From: JAFMDF01 sp039024375
GTDB taxonomy: Bacteria; Bacteroidota; Bacteroidia; Chitinophagales; Saprospiraceae
Length of the DNA: 6,294 nt
NCBI GenBank assembly: GCA_039024375.1
Contig: JBCCQK010000491.1
Location: 1 to 6,294, forward strand
Direction: 5' to 3'
Shown: positions 1 through 6,144 of the stretch, piece by piece
Numbering within the stretch: the first letter of the stretch is position 1
Layout: the number at the start of each line of letters is the position of its first letter
The notes under the pieces: generated by a model
Told to the model about the DNA's origin: nothing
Database searches by the model: none
Seen by the model: only the letters and a program-made list of their open reading frames with translations
Position numbers and translations under genes: made by a program

Positions 1-28
1 CCGCAGGAGATAACCGATTTTCCCACCC
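1..28. repeat. Inverted repeat, left arm (cut by window edge)
   Basis: Positions 1-28 are the perfect reverse complement of 389-416; pairing fails at 29/388. The arm begins CCGCAGGAGATAACC and encodes AGDNRFSHP on the plus strand. Because it starts at the first base of the window, its true outer length is unknown: 28 bp is a minimum. Confidence 0.95.
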
Positions 29-461
29 CAATTTGCCCAGTTGGAGCATTTACGGCAGTGGCTACTACGGATTTTCGGATATTGAAGGCCGAGGATTAAA
101 AGTAGCCCCTTACCCCGATTATAATACTTTTGACCCCGATATGGACGAGCGAATCGTCAATCCTTACCAAGCAAAACGGACACACGATTTTGTTAAAAAA
201 CGCTTTCCGGGCTTAGCGAACCAACCGATTGTCGAAAGTCGAGTCTGTCAAGTGACCAATTCGGTAGATGGTAATTTTATTATTGACCAGTTACCGTCCT
301 CCGAGAATACTTGGATTGTGGGGGCTGGTTCGGGCGGTGGCTTCAAGCACGGTCCTTCGATTGGGGAATATGCGGCAAAGCGCGTTTTGGGTGGGAAAAT
401 CGGTTATCTCCTGCGGGCGTCCCGACAAAAAGGACATCTCTTCTTTGCACTTGCAACTTAG
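3..461 (+). CDS. FAD-dependent oxidoreductase, displaced C-terminal fragment (inverted relative to its N-terminal half)
   Basis: The frame is open from the window edge and has no start of its own; the TTG at 33 is internal. The first residues, AGDNRFSHP, are identical to residues 264-272 of the minus-strand oxidoreductase at 1203-343, and the frame then continues with exactly the part that gene lacks. Visible family features are RVCQVTNSVDGNFIIDQLP, aligning with the MSOX/MTOX-type segment whose Cys binds FAD covalently (Cys codon at 246-248, residue 345 of the rebuilt protein), and GAGSGGGFKHGPSIGEYAAK, the C-terminal FAD/substrate-loop signature of DAO-fold enzymes. Genuine homology ends at about 395 (VLGG). 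From 396 to the stop the frame runs through the second repeat arm and then antisense to the N-terminal half, so those last ~21 residues are not native. The true C-terminal tail, probably 10-15 residues, is missing. This is half of a split gene, not an independent gene. Identity is secure; whether the break exists in the cell is open. Confidence 0.8.
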   Translation, partial: AGDNRFSHPNLPSWSIYGSGYYGFSDIEGRGLKVAPYPDYNTFDPDMDERIVNPYQAKRTHDFVKKRFPGLANQPIVESRVCQVTNSVDGNFIIDQLPSSENTWIVGAGSGGGFKHGPSIGEYAAKRVLGGKIGYLLRASRQKGHLFFALAT

Positions 462-1203
462 GCAAAAGTAAATTGGGAAACAATTGACGTAACCAAGGCC
501 CACAGGCAAAGACGTAATGTTGCGCTTTTAAAGTTTTATCGCCCATATTAACACCTTCCACTTTCCCATTCTTGATAATGGGCGTTCCTTTGGAGATGGT
601 CATCGTGCCGCCGTTTTTGACAAATTCTTGGGCCACTACCCGACAGCCTTTCCTAGCCATCAGTGTACTCCCCGCAGCGCCACCATCGTAATAAACACCC
701 GCGGTAATATCTTCCGAATAAATTTGTGGCCAGCGATATTGGATTTCATTTTGATTGAGTACTTCTACGTTGTGCACTCCTTGTTCGGCCAGTTGCTTTT
801 TTCTTTTCAACCCAAATGAATGAAATTGTTCATCTGGAGATAGGGTTAGGTAGCCCGCTGCCAGCACCAATTTTTCACCAGATTCGGTCTCTACTTTTTT
901 CCATAAATCGTACGCTCGCACCGCACTCTGTACGATGATGTTATTATCGGTATTAACTTGAATATATCTCGTTTCTCCGCCCGAACTAGCTCTGGAATTA
1001 CCCGGGCCGTAGGCATCTAATAGGGTCACTTTAGCCCCCATTTGACGCAGGTGATAGGCTGTCCACACACCGAAAGTGCCCGCGCCAATGACAACCACCT
1101 CGGGGGAGTCTGCTGATATATGTACCGATTTACTAGCGTAATTCGTTAGAGGGGCGCTGACAACGCCTATACTTGATAATTGAATAAATTTCCTTCTTTT
1201 CAT
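343..1203 (-). CDS. FAD-dependent oxidoreductase (DAO family), Tat-exported, N-terminal part of a split gene
   Basis: Predicted flavin-dependent amine or amino-acid oxidase/dehydrogenase of the DAO fold, nearest in pattern to sarcosine or N-methyltryptophan oxidases; the substrate cannot be told. The N-terminus MKRRKFIQLSSIG is a twin-arginine (Tat) signal, so the enzyme is probably exported folded with its cofactor. Residues 35-51 form the Rossmann dinucleotide-binding strand and helix with GAGTFG (40-45); D63 ends the second strand; SRASSGGETR (70-79) is the conserved flavin-contact stretch. Family-like sequence continues to RRDVLFVGTPAGDNRFSHP, ending at residue 272 (about position 388). 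The last 14 codons, down to the stop at 343, are antisense to the C-terminal fragment and are not native. Joining residues 1-272 to the plus-strand fragment gives about 394 residues plus a short tail, a normal length for the family. The start lies 19 bp after the stop of the DUF5916 gene, so it is probably the last gene of that operon. Confidence 0.85.
   Translation of the reverse strand: MKRRKFIQLSSIGVVSAPLTNYASKSVHISADSPEVVVIGAGTFGVWTAYHLRQMGAKVTLLDAYGPGNSRASSGGETRYIQVNTDNNIIVQSAVRAYDLWKKVETESGEKLVLAAGYLTLSPDEQFHSFGLKRKKQLAEQGVHNVEVLNQNEIQYRWPQIYSEDITAGVYYDGGAAGSTLMARKGCRVVAQEFVKNGGTMTISKGTPIIKNGKVEGVNMGDKTLKAQHYVFACGPWLRQLFPNLLLPKLQVQRRDVLFVGTPAGDNRFSHPKRALPHIPQSKDRA
389..416. repeat. Inverted repeat, right arm
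   Basis: Perfect reverse complement of 1-28, starting GGGTGGGAAAATCGG. On the minus strand it encodes AGDNRFSHP in the correct frame of the oxidoreductase N-terminal half, so this is the arm joined to the gene's authentic upstream part. The interior between the arms, 29-388 (360 bp), carries the rest of the gene in reverse orientation. Confidence 0.95.
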
Positions 1204-1222
1204 AATTATTTTTGCGCTATTT

Positions 1223-3436
1223 TTAAAACTGTCTTAAAAAAGTAACTTTAAATATTCCTTGCTGATTCCGCAAGCGTGTAGTAGGTCCCGACTCAAAGTT
1301 AACTAAATCTTGTTGATTATCATTATAAACCAAATAGATGTAAGAAAGGGGTCGATACTCCCAAACAAACCGGCTATTTAGGGTAGTCCGCTTGGAAGTC
1401 GTATTGTATTGTAAAAAGGAGATAAGCTGAACCCTTGGGTTAAGTGCCAACCGCAACTCTGCTCCAACTAAATGGGTCTCTTCCGTTTTATTGGCTTCTC
1501 CCAAATCGGAAAGCCGATTGAACTCGTAATCGGCGGTTAATTGAATATGGGGCAGAGGGGCAAACCTTAAAGAGGAGGAAACGTTGGTTAGTTGGCCATC
1601 AAAATAGCCACCAAAGCGATAGGCGGTACTAAAGGCAAATTTCTTCGAAAAGTCGCCTACATAGCTGATGCGGTGACTGATGTACTGGTAATCACCCGAA
1701 GTAATATCAATTCCCACGGGAGAAAAGGTATTGCGCAGAGACTGCCAGTCCGACCTTATTTGATAGGAAAATTCACTTCCATTCTGAAGTTCAACGGAAA
1801 ACGGCGTAATTCTAATAGACCCTTCTCTAAAAGAGAGGTCATCTAAATAGTTGTAAGCGTAAGTAGTGATTACGGGCGAATATTGCCTAATGAATTTGGG
1901 TAACCATTTAGGACGTAACCTAAAGATAACTGCGGGGCTAGTCAGTAGGTAATTAGTACCATCTACAAAACCCACCCTAGGATTATATTCAGAAGTTATA
2001 AAGGCCTCTACAAGGCCTATATATATCCAGTTATTGTCATAATAAGTCCAAGTGGCGCCCGAAAGTCCTTGGTCTTCCATCCCCCCCGTGGTCTTGGAAC
2101 CCGACACCATCCAAAAAGAATTAATTTGCTGCGTAGGGCGGAAAAAGCCATCAATAGTAGCCGTAACGTTCGTGGTGGATTGACCAAAAGCATTGGCCTC
2201 ATCGTGCCGAAAAGTGGCCATGCCACCAATACGACCTTGCGAAGACAGATTAGCGGAATATCTAGCAACGGCGAAATTAGAAGCGGGTGTCTCTCCATTT
2301 GCTCGCTGTCGAATCGCTAGCAGTCCAACGTTTTGTTTGTCACTTCGGTTGGTGAATCGAATCCCCGCATCAATAGGAATGGGATTGCCATTGTCATCCA
2401 GTCCAATCCTACGGCTAAAGAACGGTTGTAAGGGGTCCCACGCCGCCATGGTATATATTTCATTTCCTTCTAAAAAAAACTGCCTTCTTTCGGGAAACAG
2501 TACAGAAAAGCGGGACAGGTTCACTACTTGTCGGTCCACATCGGCTTGGGCGAAATCCGTATTGAAGGTAAAATCTAGGACGGAACTTGGCCCTGTAACC
2601 CATTTGACCTCACCTCCTACTTTTAAGCCTGTGCTTTCTTCTGTAATATCCCCGTCAATAGAAGTTCTGTTATTATCTACAAGGGCATAGGGAGTGACCT
2701 GTACATTTACAGAAGGCGGTGGCGGCTCAATGCCACTTAGGATAGCCTCGTACGGCATTCTATACACATTAAACGCACGGGGTACTGCGGGAAATGAGGT
2801 ATATTCATTATTACTTCTGATATTTCTAGTTAAAATAATGCCTATTTCGGTACAACCTTGAGGATAGCGAAGGGTTTTCCATGGAATGGCCATTTCAGCC
2901 ACCCAAGCGGAATCGGAAATCTGGGTGCGCACTTTCCATAAACCCGACCATTCTCGGTTAAAAATGTTATCATCCATCACCAAAATTTCACGCTGGGTGC
3001 CGTGAGGATTGGTTTGAAACGCCATCGCATTGCGCTTATCGAGAAATCCATCTATCGCTATGCCGAACATATCATTCTGGAAATAATTAAAATCCCGTTG
3101 CATGTTCTGCGTTCTAATATCAGCTCTTCCGTTAGGCGTTTTACAAATTGCGCTGACGTATAGATAATCCTTATCGTACAGAATTCTCGCTTCGGTTGGC
3201 ATGCTGGCAGGAGTTCCCTGTTCTGGGTCTTTTTGTATGAAATCAGTTATAGGAGCAGCTTGTAACCAGCTTGCCTCGTCCAATTTTCCATCAATATAGA
3301 TTGCTTGGGAGGTCCTAACTGCTTGAATTTTTACGGATTTTTCTGGTGGGTCAAAAGTGATTTGCGCAAAACCATTACTTGCCATTAAGCAAATGAATAA
3401 ACAAATAATTGTTGGTTTTATATCAAAATAGGTCAT
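1223..3436 (-). CDS. DUF5916 outer-membrane protein with N-terminal CBM9-like domain
   Basis: A 737-residue exported protein of unknown molecular function. A Sec signal peptide covers residues 1-24, with probable cleavage at NGFA|QITF. Residues about 45-232 resemble the carbohydrate-binding family 9-like fold that precedes DUF5916: IYIDGKLDEASWLQA at 46-60, then ILYDKDYLYVSAIC, and an AMAIPWKTLRYP-type strand. From about 240 onward is the DUF5916 region, with the recognisable SRFSVLFPERRQFFLEG (308-324) and FFSRRIGL (339-346), followed by many alternating amphipathic strands and a C-terminal Phe (VTFLRQF), as expected for a beta-barrel inserted by the BAM machinery. Length is typical of a full-length member. 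It follows the metallophosphoesterase by 55 bp and precedes the oxidoreductase by 19 bp, consistent with co-transcription. The start is the first ATG before the signal peptide; the leader is A/T-rich without Shine-Dalgarno, as usual in Bacteroidota. No ligand or transport substrate can be read from the sequence. Confidence 0.9.
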   Translation of the reverse strand: MTYFDIKPTIICLFICLMASNGFAQITFDPPEKSVKIQAVRTSQAIYIDGKLDEASWLQAAPITDFIQKDPEQGTPASMPTEARILYDKDYLYVSAICKTPNGRADIRTQNMQRDFNYFQNDMFGIAIDGFLDKRNAMAFQTNPHGTQREILVMDDNIFNREWSGLWKVRTQISDSAWVAEMAIPWKTLRYPQGCTEIGIILTRNIRSNNEYTSFPAVPRAFNVYRMPYEAILSGIEPPPPSVNVQVTPYALVDNNRTSIDGDITEESTGLKVGGEVKWVTGPSSVLDFTFNTDFAQADVDRQVVNLSRFSVLFPERRQFFLEGNEIYTMAAWDPLQPFFSRRIGLDDNGNPIPIDAGIRFTNRSDKQNVGLLAIRQRANGETPASNFAVARYSANLSSQGRIGGMATFRHDEANAFGQSTTNVTATIDGFFRPTQQINSFWMVSGSKTTGGMEDQGLSGATWTYYDNNWIYIGLVEAFITSEYNPRVGFVDGTNYLLTSPAVIFRLRPKWLPKFIRQYSPVITTYAYNYLDDLSFREGSIRITPFSVELQNGSEFSYQIRSDWQSLRNTFSPVGIDITSGDYQYISHRISYVGDFSKKFAFSTAYRFGGYFDGQLTNVSSSLRFAPLPHIQLTADYEFNRLSDLGEANKTEETHLVGAELRLALNPRVQLISFLQYNTTSKRTTLNSRFVWEYRPLSYIYLVYNDNQQDLVNFESGPTTRLRNQQGIFKVTFLRQF

Positions 3437-3491
3437 TTTGTATTGGACTGTGGACGGACTTTGAATAAGGGAAAATCTCTCCTTGAGTATT

Positions 3492-4874
3492 TCAATTTCT
3501 GTTATTCCGTTTTTTATATTCCTTTATTCTATTTTGGTATTCCAAAATTTCTTCTTCGCTAAAGCTGTTTCTATACCTCTGTGGTAACTCTAGTCTATCC
3601 ATATCACTCGCAGGAGCAAGGTCAACAAATGAGGTTTTGCCAGACTTGTTTTTCTTTAGCTCAAAAGCATCATACAATTGACCATCTACCCTAAAAGCCT
3701 CAAATTTCAACTTATCTCCTTCCACTTCGATTAGTTGATAAAGCTGGGTATTCGAGGCCCCCTTTTGCATCCATTCGTCTAGGCCATTGGGGTACATTTT
3801 GGGACCGCTTACACTCACCACGTAAATAGGGCCTTCCATTATTGCCTCTTTTTGACTACCAAAAGGCAAGTTCGTCCCTCTGCCGTAAGCGTGGTCGTGT
3901 CCTTGCAGAACTAGGTCAACCTTATATTTTTCAAATAGCGGTCGAAAAGCATTACGAAGTTCTACGTTATCCCGAACGCCAATGGTCGAATAAATGGGGT
4001 AGTGCATCGTCACAATGGTCCATTTTTGGGGGTTATCCCGGAGCAAGGAATCTACCCAAGCAACCTGTTTGACACTATCGGCTTCGGACCGATAAAAAGC
4101 GGGTGCATCAATAGAAATAATTCGAGTATCGTGATAGTCAATATGATAAGCGGTTTCTTCTAAACCTGCTGGGCCATTTTGCGGTAGGTTGAAGGTCGGC
4201 TTCCAGTGTTTGGATAACACGTATTCCCCCGCCTCGTTCTCTCCGTATTCGTGATTGCCGGGCGTGGCAATACTGGGAATCATGCGGTAAATCCACCCCC
4301 CCGCATAGTACCACTCACCCCATTCGTGGTCTCTGTTCCGCCGATTAATCAAGTCTCCTGCGTGTAGTAAAAAATCTGCTTTTGGCATTTGTTGAAAGGC
4401 ACTTCGGATAGTTCTTGACCACATGGATTTGACATCATTTTGCGCATCTCCAAAATAGATAAAGGAATAGGCATCGGTCTTAGTACCCGCCGTTTTAAAA
4501 TGCGCCCATTCGCTCCAGTGGGTATTATCTCCCGTTCGGTAAGCGTATTGGGTGTCGCTCAATAAGCTATCCAGTACTAGCGAAAAGTAGTTAGCGCCGT
4601 TTTGGTCACTCAAGTAAGGTTCTAAAATGGCCTCTCGAACTTTTGCATTTTTCAACATATCGGGCGAGCCATCTACAACGGTATATTGAACATATCCTTT
4701 TGTTACAAAAGGCGCTGTTCGCCAAGTAACCGCCATTTGACTTTCGGGTTTATCCGTGAGGTTTAACATAATCCTGTCGGGTACGGCCGAAGGCGGATAG
4801 TAATCCCAATTTTGTGCAAATAAAGTGCAATTGAAGAGGAAAAAAACCAAGACAAAGGTATGTAATTGGTGCAT
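3492..4874 (-). CDS. Secreted metallophosphoesterase, purple-acid-phosphatase-like
   Basis: Predicted binuclear-metal phosphoesterase acting outside the cytoplasm. The Sec signal peptide is residues 1-20 (cleavage LFA|QNW). Residues about 28-130 form a fibronectin III-like N-terminal domain as in purple acid phosphatases (PDRIMLNLTDKPESQMAVTWRT). The catalytic domain follows with the full calcineurin-type metal-ligand set: GDAQ (D143), HAGDLINR (D174), GNHE (N207, H208), MHYPIYS (H291) and GHDHAYGR (H326, H328). In classical purple acid phosphatases the second motif is DxxY, whose Tyr binds Fe(III); here the fourth residue is N177, so the purple chromophore is not expected. The C-terminus (about 430-460) is charged and helical. 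The 460-residue length suits a complete family member. It lies 55 bp before the DUF5916 gene and 133 bp after the deiminase gene, so it may head its own transcript. The substrate (phosphomonoester, nucleotide or diester) cannot be decided. Confidence 0.9.
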   Translation of the reverse strand: MHQLHTFVLVFFLFNCTLFAQNWDYYPPSAVPDRIMLNLTDKPESQMAVTWRTAPFVTKGYVQYTVVDGSPDMLKNAKVREAILEPYLSDQNGANYFSLVLDSLLSDTQYAYRTGDNTHWSEWAHFKTAGTKTDAYSFIYFGDAQNDVKSMWSRTIRSAFQQMPKADFLLHAGDLINRRNRDHEWGEWYYAGGWIYRMIPSIATPGNHEYGENEAGEYVLSKHWKPTFNLPQNGPAGLEETAYHIDYHDTRIISIDAPAFYRSEADSVKQVAWVDSLLRDNPQKWTIVTMHYPIYSTIGVRDNVELRNAFRPLFEKYKVDLVLQGHDHAYGRGTNLPFGSQKEAIMEGPIYVVSVSGPKMYPNGLDEWMQKGASNTQLYQLIEVEGDKLKFEAFRVDGQLYDAFELKKNKSGKTSFVDLAPASDMDRLELPQRYRNSFSEEEILEYQNRIKEYKKRNNRN

Positions 4875-4943
4875 AGTTCTTATATTCTAATGAACAATAG
4901 ATTTTTTTAATATGACGAAAAGTTCTTTTAAATGGGGTGAAAA

Positions 4944-4974
4944 ATCATTCATCATTTATCACTCATCATTCATT
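4944..4974. repeat. Imperfect heptanucleotide tandem repeat
   Basis: Four consecutive 7-bp units, ATCATTC, ATCATTT, ATCACTC and ATCATTC, are followed by a partial ATT. Each divergent unit differs from the first by one base. It lies in the 133-bp gap between the deiminase stop (34 bp away) and the metallophosphoesterase start (70 bp away). It is too short and imperfect to be a CRISPR array, and no function is evident. Confidence 0.8.
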
Positions 4975-5007
4975 TGGCGAAGACGTTACCTTTAGATGCA
5001 ATTTTAT

Positions 5008-6144
5008 TTATCGTGGCTGTTGCTGCGTCACACAGTGCACCATCCCTCCATTTTCGTACAAATTCCTAACATCTATTCCCACTACTGTTCTCGATGGATA
5101 AAGCGTCTGAATGATTTCGTTGGCAACCATATCGTTAGGGTCATTATAGTTCGGCACCAAAACCTTATCGTTGGCGATATAATAATTGATGTACGACCCC
5201 TTGTAACCGAGGTCAGTGCCGTCCGTTTTTCGAACATTGTTTTGGGTAAGTGGGACTTCCAAAAAGGTGTAAGGTACTCCGTTTTTGTTAGTTGCGGCGT
5301 ATAATTGGTCAATATCACTTTGCTGTACATCAAATTCTAATAAATCGGCCTCGTTCATAGTGACAATCGTCGTTTGGTTGCCAAAGACCGCAAATCCATC
5401 AATGTGCTGGTCGGTTAATTCTAATCCCGCTTGTCCTTCTAACCAAATAAAATTTGTAACACCAAGATATTCTGTGAAAATACTCTCGGCTTCAGATTGC
5501 GACATATCTGGATTTCGATTGTCATTTAGGATAGAACTTTTACAAGCCATCAATGTGCCATTTCCGTCAATCACTATGCTGCCGCCTTCATTAATCATGA
5601 CATCGTTTAAGTCAATTACGTCAATTCCTTGGTTGGCCCCTATTTGAGCTGGAATCGTTTCGCAGTTAGCAAATTCGATGGGTAAACCAGACTGCTCGTC
5701 TATTTTCTCCCCCCAACCGTTAAACCCCCAATCTTGAATGACTAAATTGTCGTCTTGGTCTTTGACGTAAATTGGCCCGTTGTCCCGCACCCAAACATCA
5801 TCGGTTTTGTAGATTCTAAAATCGACCCTGTTTAGTGGAATATTTGCCGCATTCAACAAATCAATAATACGATTTTTTTCCGCTTCGTTGTAAGCGATAA
5901 TGTGCACATTTTCCCCCGTTACTAAAGCTGCGGTCATGGCCATCCACGTTGGGTCTAGACTATTTCGGTATTCCCGCCCGTACTGATATTGATGGGGCCA
6001 TTGCAGCCACGTGCCTTCGTGGGGTTCGCTTTCTTCGGGCATGGTATATAGAATTGCTGTTTCATCGGGCATAGATACAGTGTTTTCTTCGCAGGCGGAA
6101 GTTAGGACTAATGCAGTCAGTAGTAGAATGATAACTTTATTCAT
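5008..6144 (-). CDS. Exported agmatine deiminase / PPAD-family lipoprotein
   Basis: A guanidino-group hydrolase of the agmatine deiminase / Porphyromonas-type peptidyl-arginine deiminase family: it would convert agmatine to N-carbamoylputrescine plus ammonia, or arginine side chains to citrulline. The N-terminus MNKVIILLLTALVLTSAC is a lipoprotein signal with probable lipid attachment at C18; the following E19-E20 fits the acidic pair associated with surface export of Bacteroidota lipoproteins. Family motifs appear in order: MPEESEPHEGTWLQWPH (35-51), VWVRDNGPIYV (117-127, catalytic D121), DWGFNGWGEK (138-147), NEGGSIVIDGNGT (185-197), NDNRNP (207-212), HID (H247, D249) and GGMVHCVTQQQP with nucleophile C371. 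All expected catalytic residues are present. A local oddity is Q246 where the family usually has Gly (GHID). At 378 residues it is full length. It is the most upstream gene in the window, with 133 bp before the next gene. The motif set looks closer to agmatine deiminases, but the export signal points to an extracytoplasmic substrate; which one is unresolved. Confidence 0.88.
   Translation of the reverse strand: MNKVIILLLTALVLTSACEENTVSMPDETAILYTMPEESEPHEGTWLQWPHQYQYGREYRNSLDPTWMAMTAALVTGENVHIIAYNEAEKNRIIDLLNAANIPLNRVDFRIYKTDDVWVRDNGPIYVKDQDDNLVIQDWGFNGWGEKIDEQSGLPIEFANCETIPAQIGANQGIDVIDLNDVMINEGGSIVIDGNGTLMACKSSILNDNRNPDMSQSEAESIFTEYLGVTNFIWLEGQAGLELTDQHIDGFAVFGNQTTIVTMNEADLLEFDVQQSDIDQLYAATNKNGVPYTFLEVPLTQNNVRKTDGTDLGYKGSYINYYIANDKVLVPNYNDPNDMVANEIIQTLYPSRTVVGIDVRNLYENGGMVHCVTQQQPR

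Noticed and set aside
343..388. Last 14 residues of the minus-strand oxidoreductase frame
   Set aside because: They are antisense to the GGFKHGPSIGEYAAKR coding stretch of the plus-strand fragment and have no relation to the family, so they are not a true C-terminus.
1..416. An insertion sequence or recombinase-driven cassette
   Set aside because: The 360-bp interior is entirely oxidoreductase coding sequence; there is no transposase or recombinase gene and no target-site duplication visible.
396..461. The end of the plus-strand fragment (finishing FFALAT) as a native C-terminus
   Set aside because: It resembles family tails by chance only. The bases are the reverse complement of the N-terminal half's codons for LQVQRRDVLFVGTPAG and neighbouring residues, so they are antisense read-through.
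2193..2690. A 165-codon open frame on the plus strand, and a 93-codon minus-strand frame at 2017-2298
   Set aside because: Both lie wholly inside the DUF5916 gene, which has strong domain motifs in its own frame. Their translations are low in recognisable structure and rich in Arg, Ser and Pro, as expected of shadow frames.
3437..3491. GGACT direct repeats in the gap before the DUF5916 gene
   Set aside because: Two short copies within about 15 bp are expected by chance and do not form a hairpin or a recognised regulator site.
4918..4929. AAAAGTTCTTTT as a terminator or operator
   Set aside because: It can form only a 5-bp A/T-rich stem with a 2-base loop; too weak for a terminator and too simple to claim as an operator.
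4996..5647. Plus-strand open frames at 4996-5304 and 5285-5647
   Set aside because: They are antisense to the deiminase gene, whose motifs are continuous through this region; no family resemblance or start context was seen.
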